Source: Arthrobacter cheniae
Lineage (GTDB): Bacteria > Actinomycetota > Actinomycetes > Actinomycetales > Micrococcaceae
DNA: 64,000 bases
NCBI RefSeq assembly: GCF_003602275.1
Contig: NZ_QZVT01000001.1
Location: 464,567 to 528,566 of the forward strand
Direction of reading: 5' to 3'
Shown here piece after piece: positions 47,781-56,538 of this stretch. Below the pieces are notes generated by a model that searched no databases, was not told the DNA's origin, and saw only the letters and a list, made by a program, of their open reading frames with translations. Numbering within the stretch: position 1 is the first letter of the stretch; every line of letters begins with the position of its first letter. The position numbers and the translations under genes are program-made.

Positions 47781-48041
47781 TCAGGCGGTCGAGGGTCCGG
47801 CTGCAGCGCCCTGCTCCAGCGAGCCGCCCGTGTCCTGCCGCCGGATGACCGCCTGCTCTGCGGGCACCGTGGTCCCGACGACGACGGCGGTCCGCGCATC
47901 GGCGACCGGTGCCGTTGCCTCGGCCCCGATGGGAGCGAAGGCCGTGGTGCCGAGCACGGCGGCCAGCGCCATCGCGCTGATCGCGGCTCGGAAGCCCTTG
48001 CGTCCGGCGGTGAGCTCGGGGGTAGGTCGGTAGCTGATCAC
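47781..48041 (-). CDS. Small exported protein upstream of the two-component pair
   Basis: An 86-residue protein with a signal peptide (GFRAAISAMALAAVLGTTAFA, cleavage about SIGAEA-like residues) and a short mature tail rich in Thr, Val and Ala. The GTG at 48041 follows AGGAGG by 5 nt, a strong initiation site. It is transcribed towards the regulator/kinase pair with 124 bp between, so it could be a sensed or regulating partner. No family is recognised. Confidence 0.6.
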   Translation of the reverse strand: MISYRPTPELTAGRKGFRAAISAMALAAVLGTTAFAPIGAEATAPVADARTAVVVGTTVPAEQAVIRRQDTGGSLEQGAAAGPSTA

Positions 48042-48194
48042 GGTGTCCTCCTGGTGCGTCGTTGTTCCTCCACTCTCGCGCCCGGACCTAGCGCTCCGCT
48101 TTTCCGAAGCTGTGCGGTTGCTGTGCAGGAAACTCCCGGCGTCGTGAGCCGCAACGCTGGGTGGCGGCGTCTTGGCCGCGGTAGGTGGCGGGTC

Positions 48195-48262
48195 CTACTT
48201 CGTGTTCAGCTCCCGTGACCGGCGGTAGAAGGTTGCGCGGGACATGCCGAGGTTCGGGGGGG
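48195..48262 (-). pseudogene. C-terminal scrap of a serine recombinase (resolvase/invertase)
   Basis: The minus strand reads PNLGMSRATFYRRSRELNTK and a stop at 48195. LGMSRATFYRR matches the DNA-binding helix at the very end of serine resolvases/DNA invertases. Nothing upstream continues the family; a run of eight G (about 48255-48262) marks the break. It sits in a 372-bp gap with no other gene and suggests past mobile-element activity here. Confidence 0.5.
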
Positions 48263-48413
48263 GTGCATGAGTCGAAACTGATCTCCGTACAACTCTTCAT
48301 TGTTACGGCTTCTGTACCGGAGGAGACTTAGGGCGACGGCATCCCATCCCCTGCCGCCCGCGAGGCCAACCGGCTGCGGGGCCTCACAGCACCAATAGCG
48401 GCTTGGTGGATCG

Positions 48414-49196
48414 ATGAGTTCCCTGACATCCCTCGAAAAGGCCGCCCAGCGGTCGCGCCATCTCTTGCCCTTGGTGGCTATCGCACTGATCGGAGGTCTC
48501 AGCGGGTGCGAGTCTGCGCCTGACGACGCCTCCGTCCCGTCCGCCAGTTCTCCGACCACGGTGGCCGGCACGGTTCCAGCGCAGCCGGACGGCGGCGACG
48601 CTGGCGCAGTCCCACCGCTGCCGGACAGCGGCGACATCGACGCCGGCACATTCCTCGTCACCAGCTACACGGAGCCTTTCGAGATCACCGTCCCGGACGG
48701 CTGGTTGAGCGACGGTGGTGACGTCCTGGCCAAGGACGACCCGGATCATCCGGATGAAGGGGCCGTCGTCGTGGGGTGGTGGCCCGCGACATTTGTGCCG
48801 ACGGACTCTTGCGCGTGGCAGGGCGCTCTCGCCGAGGTCGATCCCTCGGCTGAGGCCTTCGTCGACGCCATGACGGCGCAGACGTCAACGGCCAGCACCC
48901 AGCCCGTCGAGGTCGTGGTCGGCGATTACTCCGGCTTCGAGTTCGACCACTCCATCGAGGGCGACGTGGACATCACAGCCTGCGACCGCGACAAGTTCTG
49001 CATCCACTCAGAATTCTCCAACGAATGCACCCGCTGGTACTCGACCCAGGAGGAACGCGAAACCTACCGGGTGATCGACCTGAACGGCCAGCGTGCGCTG
49101 ACCTGGGTGACCCAATTCCACGAATCCATCAACCCGGAGCTGACGAGAGAGGCACGCGCCGTCTTCGACTCGATCGTGTTCACGTCCGACAACTGA
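48414..49196 (+). CDS. Hypothetical secreted lipoprotein
   Basis: A 260-residue lipoprotein. The signal ends in LVAIALIGGLSGC (lipid Cys about residue 32), followed by a Ser/Pro/Ala/Gly/Asp-rich tether to about residue 80. A folded domain follows (FEITVPDGWLSDGGDVLAKD; VVVGDYSGFEFDHSIEGDVD; RALTWVTQFHESINPEL) with four cysteines probably forming disulfides. The pattern 'fTvPdGW ... vvdsi.f' is common in actinobacterial exported domains of unknown role. ATG 48414 lacks a clear ribosome-binding site. No clear operon partner. Confidence 0.72.
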   Translation: MSSLTSLEKAAQRSRHLLPLVAIALIGGLSGCESAPDDASVPSASSPTTVAGTVPAQPDGGDAGAVPPLPDSGDIDAGTFLVTSYTEPFEITVPDGWLSDGGDVLAKDDPDHPDEGAVVVGWWPATFVPTDSCAWQGALAEVDPSAEAFVDAMTAQTSTASTQPVEVVVGDYSGFEFDHSIEGDVDITACDRDKFCIHSEFSNECTRWYSTQEERETYRVIDLNGQRALTWVTQFHESINPELTREARAVFDSIVFTSDN

Positions 49197-49291
49197 CCAG
49201 CTGATGCGAGAGGCGATCCCGCCCGCGAAAGTCGGACATTCTGCGCTGCGATCACATTCCAGCGTCGTCCACGGAACTCCCTGTCTGGCGG

Positions 49292-51442
49292 CTACCGCGG
49301 GGACGGGACCCCAGCCGCCTTCGACGGCCACCAGATTCTCGGGCCGATGTCGTAGGCGAGAGCCGGGATGAGCAGCGAGCGCACCAGCACGGTGTCCAGC
49401 AGGACGCCGAACGCCACCACGAACGCGATCTGCGCGAGGAACAGGATCGGGATCACACCCAGCGCTGCGAAGGTCGCCGCCAGGACCACGCCGGCGGACG
49501 TGATCACGCCACCCGTGACCCCGAGTCCCCGAAGGATCCCGGGCCTTGTGCCGATCCGCAGTGACTCCTCGCGCACCCTCGTCATGAGGAAGATGTTGTA
49601 GTCCACGCCGAGCGCCACCAGGAAGACGAAGGCGAAGAGCGGCACCGAGGCGTCCGCGCCCTCGAACCCGAAGACGTTGTTGAACACCAGGGCCGAGACT
49701 CCCAGGGCCGTCGCATTCGAGAGCGCCACGCTCGCCACGAGGAGCACCGGCGCCAGCACGGAGCGAAGCAGGATGATCAGCACCACGAGGATCACCGCCA
49801 GCACGATCGGGATGATCTTCACGAGGTCCGCGAGGGCCGTGTCATTGGTGTCGATCGCCACCGCCGTGACCCCGCCGACCAGCGCGTCGGGACTGGCGTC
49901 GTCGAGCGTGGTCCGCAGGCTGCGCACCACGTCCTCCGCGCGTTCCGAATCGGCCTGGTACTCGAGCGTCCCGTTGATGAGCACGCGCCCGTCCTCCACG
50001 ACGGCGGCGCCGGTCGGGTCCGCGGTCAGGCTCGCCTCGGAGATACCCTCCTGGGCGGAGACGACCTCGAGGGCGGCGTCCTGGTCCGCCTCGGGCGCGA
50101 CGACGTAGACCGGGCTCCCGGATCCGGCGTCGAAATGACGGCCGAGCGCTTCCTGGCCGTCGACCGCGTTGGACGGTGCGAGGATCAGGGCGGACTGCGG
50201 CACGCCGCTGGCCTGTAGTTGGGTGAGCCCGAGTGCGCCGGCCACGAGGATGAGCAGCGACACGATCCACAGTGTGCGTGGGCGGCGGGCCACCTGCAGT
50301 GCCACGCGTCTCCAGAGGCCGTTGAGCCGCTCGAGACCGGTTTCCGGGCCGCCTTCCGTCGGCGCCGCGTGCCTGCCGTGGTGCGGTGCGACGGCGGTGG
50401 CCAGCCCGGGGTCGTAGCGCGGGCGCAGCGGCCAGAAAGCCGACCTGCCGAAGAGGAGCAGCAACGCGGGAAGGAAGGTCAGTGCTGCCGCGAGCGAGAA
50501 CACAATGCCGATGGCGGCGATCGGGCCCAGGCTCCTGTTCGAGTTGAGATCCGAGAACAGCAGGCACAGCAGTCCGAGGATCACGGTGGCGCCGGAGGCA
50601 AGGATCGGCTCGAACGACCCGCGGTAGGCCACCCGCATGGCGTCCCACGTCGTCTGGTTCTCGGCCAGCGACTCCCGGAACCGGGCGACGAGAAGCAGCG
50701 CGTAATCGGTGGCAGCGCCGATCACGAGGATCGACAGGATCCCCTGGCTCTGGCCACTGAGCTGGATCCAGCCGAGTTGTGCGAAGCCGAAGACCAGCAG
50801 GATGGACGTCGCCAGCGCGAACACGGACGTCAGGAGCACGAGGAACGGCAGCACGATCGAGCGGTAGACGGCGAGGAGGATGATGAACACCGCCCCGAGT
50901 GCCACGCCGAGCAGGATTCCGTCGATGCCGCCGAAGGCTTCGACGAGGTCGTTGGTGAAACCTGCGGGCCCGGTGACGTAACCGGTCACTCCGTCGGGCA
51001 GTTCGTCCGCGAGGACCGCGCGGAGTTCCGTCACGACGTCGGCGAGCTCTGCATCCGATGAGACGAACGCGATGTACTGCACCGCGAGCCCGTCCTCAGC
51101 GGGGATGGGGCCGGTGACGGCGGGAGCGCCATCGGCAGGCGATACGAGCCCCTCGACCTCGCCGAGCCTGATCCCGAGCTCCTCGTATGCACCGAGATCA
51201 CGCGGAGCGATCGTGCTGGCCGACTCGGCAACGACGACGGCCGGGATGGCGTCGGAGTCATTGAACTGCTGCTGCAGTTCGCCCGCGGCCGTGGACTCGG
51301 CGCTCGCAGGGAGGAAGGACGCCTGGTCGTTGCTCGAGACCTCCTCCAGCCGACCGAAGGTGGGTCCGCCCACTGCGGCCCCGGCCAGCCAGATCAGCAC
51401 GACGACGACGGGGAGCAGCACCCTCAACCATCTACTTCTCAT
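49292..51442 (-). CDS. MMPL/RND-family membrane transporter
   Basis: A 716-residue MMPL exporter with 12 membrane helices in two halves, each followed by a large outer domain. Conserved proton-relay segments are SILVIGAATDYALLLVARFR in the first half and FVFLVALGVDYNIFLMTRVR in the second (Asp-Tyr pairs typical of the family). Such proteins export lipids, siderophores or drugs. The ATG at 51442 (MRSRWLRVLLPVVVV) is preferred to 51490, which lies inside the operator. It is divergent from a MarR gene with an operator between them, so it is probably de-repressed by a toxic ligand. Confidence 0.9.
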   Translation of the reverse strand: MRSRWLRVLLPVVVVLIWLAGAAVGGPTFGRLEEVSSNDQASFLPASAESTAAGELQQQFNDSDAIPAVVVAESASTIAPRDLGAYEELGIRLGEVEGLVSPADGAPAVTGPIPAEDGLAVQYIAFVSSDAELADVVTELRAVLADELPDGVTGYVTGPAGFTNDLVEAFGGIDGILLGVALGAVFIILLAVYRSIVLPFLVLLTSVFALATSILLVFGFAQLGWIQLSGQSQGILSILVIGAATDYALLLVARFRESLAENQTTWDAMRVAYRGSFEPILASGATVILGLLCLLFSDLNSNRSLGPIAAIGIVFSLAAALTFLPALLLLFGRSAFWPLRPRYDPGLATAVAPHHGRHAAPTEGGPETGLERLNGLWRRVALQVARRPRTLWIVSLLILVAGALGLTQLQASGVPQSALILAPSNAVDGQEALGRHFDAGSGSPVYVVAPEADQDAALEVVSAQEGISEASLTADPTGAAVVEDGRVLINGTLEYQADSERAEDVVRSLRTTLDDASPDALVGGVTAVAIDTNDTALADLVKIIPIVLAVILVVLIILLRSVLAPVLLVASVALSNATALGVSALVFNNVFGFEGADASVPLFAFVFLVALGVDYNIFLMTRVREESLRIGTRPGILRGLGVTGGVITSAGVVLAATFAALGVIPILFLAQIAFVVAFGVLLDTVLVRSLLIPALAYDIGPRIWWPSKAAGVPSPR

Positions 51443-51480
51443 GAATGTCCAAGCCTTCCTCGAGGTATCTCCACAGACAA

Positions 51481-51501
51481 GTATATCCATAATGGAGATA
51501 C
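51481..51501. promoter_or_regulatory. MarR operator between the MMPL and marR genes
   Basis: A 21-bp palindrome with arms GTATATCCAT and ATGGAGATAC around a central A matches at 9 of 10 arm positions. It lies in the 99-bp gap between the divergent start codons (51442 minus, 51542 plus), 39 bp from each, where a MarR dimer would control both genes. Confidence 0.82.
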
Positions 51502-51541
51502 ATGCGCCCGCCTAAACTGGACGAAAAGAAGGCGAGGAATC

Positions 51542-52030
51542 ATGGCCACGAGGGAACAGCTCATGGCTCTCATGAGGCAGTTCACCGTCGAGACGGACCG
51601 GTATGTCGACGTTGCAAGTGAGCGCGACAGTCTCTACCGCACCGATCTTCACGCCCTGAGCATCATGATGGGGGCAGCGCGGGCGGGCCTGACGGTGACA
51701 CCCGGCCTGCTGCGTGAGGAACTCAACCTGAGTTCACCGGCCACCACGGCGTTGGTGGACCGCCTCGACTCCGCAGGCCACGTCACGCGGCGGCGAAGCG
51801 ACGTCGACCGGCGACAGGTGCACCTCCACCTGACGGACAAGGCGCGCACCACAGGCGCCCTGCTGTTCGCGCCCCTCGCACGCCACATCAACAACGTCTT
51901 CGACCAGTATTCGGAGGAGCAGTTGGCCCTGCTGCACGACATGATGCAGAAGATAACGGATGCGACGGTCGCAGCGAAGAACGAGGCGCGGAACGGCGCG
52001 ACGCTGACTGACAGCCCTTCGTCGGGTTAG
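51542..52030 (+). CDS. MarR-family transcriptional regulator
   Basis: A 162-residue winged-helix regulator. The core reads LHALSIMMGAARAGLTVTPG, LLREELNLSSPATTALVDRL, then GHVTRRRSDVDRRQVHLHLT, the DxRxxxxxLT wing of MarR proteins. GAGGAA lies 5 nt before the ATG. It is divergent from the MMPL exporter and shares its operator, so it probably represses both. Its stop codon overlaps the -10 of the next gene (TAGTCT, 52028-52033). Confidence 0.9.
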   Translation: MATREQLMALMRQFTVETDRYVDVASERDSLYRTDLHALSIMMGAARAGLTVTPGLLREELNLSSPATTALVDRLDSAGHVTRRRSDVDRRQVHLHLTDKARTTGALLFAPLARHINNVFDQYSEEQLALLHDMMQKITDATVAAKNEARNGATLTDSPSSG

Positions 52031-52039
52031 TCTCCAAGC

Positions 52040-52837
52040 ATGGAAGACGAGGTCTACTCCCACGGACACCACCCCAGCGTGACCGCGGCGCATGCTGCGC
52101 GCACCGTTGCATCGTCGGCCGCCTACCTCGAGCCGTTCCTCGAAGCAGGGATGGACCTGCTGGACATCGGTTGCGGCCCCGGAAGCATCACGGTGGGGTT
52201 CGCGGACATCGTCGCCCCCGGCTCGGTGGTGGGCATCGACAGCTCGGCGGACGTGGTTGCGCAGGCCTCCGGCGCCTACACCGACGTCATGAACCTCAGC
52301 TTCCGTGAAGGCAACGTCTACGACCTCGACGCAACCGACGAGTCCTTCGACGTGATCCATGCGCATCAGGTCCTCCAGCACCTCGCCGACCCGGTGGCCG
52401 CGCTCCGCGAGATGCGACGCGTGGTCCGGTCCGACGGGATCGTGGCCGTGCGCGAGGCAGATTTCGGCGCCATGACCTGGTTTCCGGCGGTCGAGGAGCT
52501 CGACGAATGGCGGGAACTCTACGGACGGCTGGCCCGAGGCAACCGCGGCGAGCCCGACGCCGGCCGACGCCTCGGGTCCTGGGCATCCTCGGCCGGGTTC
52601 GCGCACGTCGAGGTGTCGTCGTCGAACTGGACGTACGCCTCCGGCGAAGACCGCCGGTTCCTGGCGGATTCGTGGGCCGAGCGCGTGCTCCACTCCGCCT
52701 TCGCCGAACAGACGCTGGAGCGCGGCCTCGCCGACCAGGACACCCTTCAACGGCTGGCGGACGGATGGCGCAGGTGGGCGCGCAAGGACGACGGCCTGTT
52801 CCTGATGCCGAGCGTCGAGATACTAGCGCGGGGATGA
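52040..52837 (+). CDS. SAM-dependent methyltransferase (class I)
   Basis: A 265-residue soluble methyltransferase. Motif I is LLDIGCGPGSITVGFADIV, then VVGIDSSADVV and the motif-IV-like VIHAHQVLQHLADPVAALRE. It resembles UbiE/arsenite-type small-molecule methyltransferases, but substrate motifs are absent. TAGTCT lies exactly 6 nt before the ATG, so the message is probably leaderless although the MarR gene ends only 9 bp upstream. Confidence 0.85.
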   Translation: MEDEVYSHGHHPSVTAAHAARTVASSAAYLEPFLEAGMDLLDIGCGPGSITVGFADIVAPGSVVGIDSSADVVAQASGAYTDVMNLSFREGNVYDLDATDESFDVIHAHQVLQHLADPVAALREMRRVVRSDGIVAVREADFGAMTWFPAVEELDEWRELYGRLARGNRGEPDAGRRLGSWASSAGFAHVEVSSSNWTYASGEDRRFLADSWAERVLHSAFAEQTLERGLADQDTLQRLADGWRRWARKDDGLFLMPSVEILARG

Positions 52838-52863
52838 CGTCCGCGCCTGCGTAGGCTGGGAGC

Positions 52864-53373
52864 ATGTACCGCATCGTCACCGTCTGCACCGGCAACATCT
52901 GCCGCTCCCCCATGGCCGAGCTCATGTTGACCCATGCCTTCGGGAGGGCCGGAATGGCGAACGACGTCGTCGTCGATTCCGCCGGGACCACCGGAGGGGA
53001 GGCCGGCAGGCCCATCGACGAGCGCGCGGCGACGAAGCTGACCGAGCTCGGCATAGAGAGCCACCTGCACCGCGCCCGCCAGTTCGAACCGGGTTGGTAC
53101 CGGGAGCGTGACCTCATCCTCGCCCTCGACCTGGACCACTACCGCGTGCTCCGCGCAGGAGCGCCCGACGACGAATCCCGCGACAGGATCCACCTCCTGC
53201 GCGAATTCGATCCCTCGACGACGGATACCGATCTCGAAGAACTTGGTATCTACGACCCCTGGTACGGCGACGCCCGCGACTTCGACGCCACATGGCGGAT
53301 GGTCGACGGCGCTGTCGAAGGCGTGGTCCGATACGTGCGGCACGAGCTCGACGGCGGGGAGCCGGACGCCTGA
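52864..53373 (+). CDS. Low-molecular-weight protein-tyrosine phosphatase
   Basis: A 169-residue LMW phosphatase. The P-loop VCTGNICRSPMAE has Cys8 and Arg14, and the general-acid segment IYDPWYGDA carries the conserved DP. All catalytic residues are present, unlike the arsenate reductase at 42.6 kb, which has Lys in the P-loop. It should dephosphorylate protein tyrosines, for example in polysaccharide-export control. TAGGCT lies 6 nt before the ATG (leaderless). PabB starts 4 nt after its stop, so the two are co-transcribed. Confidence 0.92.
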   Translation: MYRIVTVCTGNICRSPMAELMLTHAFGRAGMANDVVVDSAGTTGGEAGRPIDERAATKLTELGIESHLHRARQFEPGWYRERDLILALDLDHYRVLRAGAPDDESRDRIHLLREFDPSTTDTDLEELGIYDPWYGDARDFDATWRMVDGAVEGVVRYVRHELDGGEPDA

Positions 53374-53376
53374 GCC

Positions 53377-55443
53377 ATGTCCTCGCTCATGCCCCTCCTC
53401 ATCGCCGTCGACGGCCGGTCCGGCGCAGGCAAGACGACCCTCGCCCTCGAACTCGCCGCTCTCCTCCGCGAGCATCACAGCGTCACCGTCTTCCACCTCG
53501 AGGACATCTATCCGGGCTGGGACGGGCTCGACGACGGTATCGCCCGCTATGTGGAGCGTGTCCTTCTCCCCCTCCGATCAGGCCGCCCGGCACGGTGGAA
53601 CGCCTGGGACTGGGAGGAGGGACGGGACGGGCCGGAGCGCACGACGGCGACCGCGGAGATCGTCCTGCTGGAAGGCGTGGGGTCGGCAGCTGCTGCGGCA
53701 CGGGTCCATCTCGACGCCGTGATCTGGGTCGAGGCCGACGCCGAGGTGCGGCACCGCACGGCCATCGGCCGCGACGGAGAGACGTACGCGCCCTTCTGGC
53801 AGCGCTGGGCCGACCAGGAAAGCCGGTGGCTGGCGGGTGACGATCCCCGTGAGGCCGCCGACGTCGTCGTGCAGGGCCACCTGAACGCGCCATCGCCACG
53901 ATCAGTGCGCCTCGCCCTCACAGCCCTTCCCGCCTGTGCCGTGCTCCTGGCTCCGGAACGGGCCGGGCGGCGCGGGTTGACGCTGGACTGCGAGCGCATC
54001 GATGCGGACCCGGAACCCGCAGCACTGTTCCGCGCGCTGTACGCAGGGTCCGCCGCGTCGGCCTGGCTCGACAGTTCCGATGCCGCAGGCGCCCCGGAAG
54101 GCACCGGTGCCGAGCCCGGGCGGAACCGCTTCAGCATCATGGCGGATGCCGGTGGGGCCTTCGGTCAGCAGGCCATCCACAGGGATGGCATCACCGAGAT
54201 CAGTGCCGGTGCCGTGACCACCCGCATCCGGGAGCCCTTCTTCCGGTGGCTCGACGACGTATGGGGGCGTCGCGCGGTCCGGGTACCGGAGGGCCTCGCG
54301 TGCGAGTTCGGCCTGGGGTGGCTCGGGTACCTCGGCTACGAGCTGAAGCGGGAGACCGGCGGCAACTCCTCCCCGCCTGCTGCTGACGCCCTTCCTGACT
54401 CCGCGCTCATCTTCGCCGGAAGGGCCGTCGTCATCGATCACGCCGAAGGCGCCCTGTTCCTCCTGACGCTCACCGACGGGCGACCCGATGCGGAGCGCGA
54501 GGCCTGGCTGGCGCAGGCGCGGCGGGCCGTTGCCGCACCCGGACCCGCACCCGGACCCGTGCCGGCGTCGGCTCCCCTGCCCGTCCCCTCCTTCGCAGGA
54601 CGGGATACCCGCGAGGAGTACCTCGCAAAGATCCGGCGGGCGCAGGCCGAGATCGCCGACGGCAACACCTACGAGGTATGCCTGACGACCTCACTCTCCG
54701 CGGTCGTGGAACAATTCGATCCGCTGCAGGCATATCTCCGCCTCCGTAGCGTCAGCCCGGCCCCCTTCGCCCACTACCTCCGCTTCCCGGGGTTCGCCGT
54801 CGCGAGCACGTCCCCGGAGCGGTTCCTCAGGCTGACGTCCGACGGTGCGATGCGGGCCGAACCGATCAAGGGAACCCGCGGCCGCTCCTCGGACGGCACG
54901 GAGGACGCGGCGCTGCTCGAGGACCTGAGGACGTCGACGAAGGACCGCGCCGAGAACATCATGATCGTGGATCTCCTCCGCAACGACCTCTCGCACCACG
55001 CGGTGCCCGGCTCGGTCACGGTCAGCAGGCTGTGCGACGTCGAGACCTACGCCACCGTGCACCAGATGGTCAGTACCATCGATGCGCGTCTCCGGCCGGG
55101 CAGCGCCCGCGCCGGCGTCGTCGCCTCGGCGTTCCCGGCCGGTTCGATGACGGGTGCGCCCAAGATCAGCACCATGGCCATCCTCGACGGCCTCGAGCAG
55201 GTGCCGCGCGGACCCTACTCGGGGGCGGCGGGGTACTTCAGCCTCACGGGCGCCACGGACCTCGCCGTCGTCATCCGCACGCTCGTGCTCAGGGAGGACG
55301 ACGGCGGCACGCATCTCACGCTCGGTGTGGGCGGGGCGATCACCGCCGACTCCGACCCTGAGGACGAGTGGAACGAGGTGCGGACGAAGGCTCGCGGCGT
55401 CCTGTCGGCGCTGGGGGCAGATTTTCCGGCGGCGTCCGACTGA
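53377..55443 (+). CDS. pabB: Aminodeoxychorismate synthase component I (PabB) with N-terminal P-loop kinase-like domain
   Basis: A 688-residue fusion. Residues 1-175 form a nucleoside/uridine-kinase-like P-loop domain: Walker A AVDGRSGAGKTTLALELA, lid-type VFHLEDIYPGWDGL, WEEGRDGPERTTATAE and VVQGHL. Residues about 190-688 are PabB: an N-terminal subdomain (GWLGYLGYELKRETGG), then the chorismate-binding domain with EPIKGTRGRSSDGTEDAALL, NDLSHHAVPGSVTVSRLCDV and AFPAGSMTGAPKISTM. The PIKGT lysine is the feature separating PabB from TrpE. It makes aminodeoxychorismate for folate, with the glutaminase PabA encoded elsewhere. The kinase-like module is not part of standard PabB; its motifs look intact. 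pabC lies 2.9 kb downstream. Confidence 0.88.
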   Translation: MSSLMPLLIAVDGRSGAGKTTLALELAALLREHHSVTVFHLEDIYPGWDGLDDGIARYVERVLLPLRSGRPARWNAWDWEEGRDGPERTTATAEIVLLEGVGSAAAAARVHLDAVIWVEADAEVRHRTAIGRDGETYAPFWQRWADQESRWLAGDDPREAADVVVQGHLNAPSPRSVRLALTALPACAVLLAPERAGRRGLTLDCERIDADPEPAALFRALYAGSAASAWLDSSDAAGAPEGTGAEPGRNRFSIMADAGGAFGQQAIHRDGITEISAGAVTTRIREPFFRWLDDVWGRRAVRVPEGLACEFGLGWLGYLGYELKRETGGNSSPPAADALPDSALIFAGRAVVIDHAEGALFLLTLTDGRPDAEREAWLAQARRAVAAPGPAPGPVPASAPLPVPSFAGRDTREEYLAKIRRAQAEIADGNTYEVCLTTSLSAVVEQFDPLQAYLRLRSVSPAPFAHYLRFPGFAVASTSPERFLRLTSDGAMRAEPIKGTRGRSSDGTEDAALLEDLRTSTKDRAENIMIVDLLRNDLSHHAVPGSVTVSRLCDVETYATVHQMVSTIDARLRPGSARAGVVASAFPAGSMTGAPKISTMAILDGLEQVPRGPYSGAAGYFSLTGATDLAVVIRTLVLREDDGGTHLTLGVGGAITADSDPEDEWNEVRTKARGVLSALGADFPAASD

Positions 55444-55567
55444 CCTGTGCGCCTGCCCGTCCGTTCACACCAGGGACCGCAGGGCAAGACCTCGCAGGTG
55501 CCGTCCCGTTTCTTCCCAGCTTGATGACCCAGAGTGAAACTGGATGCATCGACGTAGAGGAGACATC

Positions 55568-55792
55568 ATGAGTTCGAGCCATCTTGAACGGGTCGTCGCC
55601 GCGGCGCGCTCGAGCACTTCCACCGAGGGGCTGCACCCCGCAGCAGATCCCTTCCCCGTGACGGAACTCCAGGTAGCCGTCGCGTCGGCCGTCAGCAGCG
55701 GTGAGCCCCTCGCCGTGGTCGCAGCGATGGCGGACCTGCCGTCGCTCGCGGTCCTCGACGCGGTCGACGCCCTGCAGCCAGGTTTCACGTGA
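55568..55792 (+). CDS. Small hypothetical protein
   Basis: A 74-residue, acidic, Ala/Val-rich soluble protein (MSSSSHLERVVAAARSS; AVASAVSSGEPLAVVAAMAD). GAGGAGA lies just before the ATG, a strong ribosome-binding site, which argues that it is translated. No family, cysteine or membrane segment is visible. It lies between pabB and a GNAT gene with its own upstream space. Confidence 0.55.
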   Translation: MSSSHLERVVAAARSSTSTEGLHPAADPFPVTELQVAVASAVSSGEPLAVVAAMADLPSLAVLDAVDALQPGFT

Positions 55793-55864
55793 TCGCCTGA
55801 GGCCGAGCCGTTCCAGTTCCAGTTCCACGCTCGGGCGACGGCGAGCCCGAACTACTGTCGGTAC

Positions 55865-56473
55865 ATGACTGATCTCAAGCCGACCACCCTCCACGGCACC
55901 CGCGTGGTCCTCGAACCCCTCGTTCGCGAACATCACGACGGGCTCGTCGAGGCCGCCAGGGATGGTGAGCTCTGGAATCTCTGGTACACCTCGGTGCCGA
56001 CCCCTGAAGGCATGCAGCAGGAGATCGACCGTCGTCTCACCCTGCAGGACAGGGGCTCCATGCTCCCGTTCACCGCCCGATCAGCGGACGAGGCTACAGG
56101 AGCGCCCGGCAGGATCATCGGCATGACCACCTACATGAACATCGACCAGGACACCCCCCGCGTCGAGATCGGCTCCACCTGGAACGCCGCCTCGGCCCAG
56201 CGGACCGGCACCAACACGGAGTCTAAATACCTGCTGTTGCGACATGCCTTCGAGGTGTTCCGGTGTCCGGCCGTCGAGTTCCGGACACACTGGCTGAACC
56301 ACCAGTCGCGCGAGGCGATCGCCCGGTTCGGCGCGAAGCAGGACGGCGTCCTTCGGAGCCACACCCGGGCCCGGAACGGCGAACTGCGCGACACCGTCGT
56401 CTACTCGATCCTCGTCCACGAGTGGCCCATGGTGCGGGACGGCCTCCTCCACAGGATGACGCGTCATGCCTGA
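55865..56473 (+). CDS. GNAT-family N-acetyltransferase (RimJ/RimL-like)
   Basis: A 202-residue acetyltransferase of the RimJ/L type: TTLHGTRVVLEPLVREHHDG at the start, a central acceptor region (RIIGMTTYMNID, RVEIGSTWNA) and the C-terminal NHQSREAIARFGAKQDGVLR with the typical N-S-A-I--G pattern of acetyl-CoA binding. It should acetylate an alpha-amino group of a protein or small molecule. TACTGT lies 6 nt before the ATG (leaderless). Confidence 0.87.
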   Translation: MTDLKPTTLHGTRVVLEPLVREHHDGLVEAARDGELWNLWYTSVPTPEGMQQEIDRRLTLQDRGSMLPFTARSADEATGAPGRIIGMTTYMNIDQDTPRVEIGSTWNAASAQRTGTNTESKYLLLRHAFEVFRCPAVEFRTHWLNHQSREAIARFGAKQDGVLRSHTRARNGELRDTVVYSILVHEWPMVRDGLLHRMTRHA

Positions 56474-56538
56474 TCCGTCGGCTCCTTCTGCCCTCCGGGC
56501 GGAACCGACCGCAGCCATCCACCGTGAGCATCGAGCTC

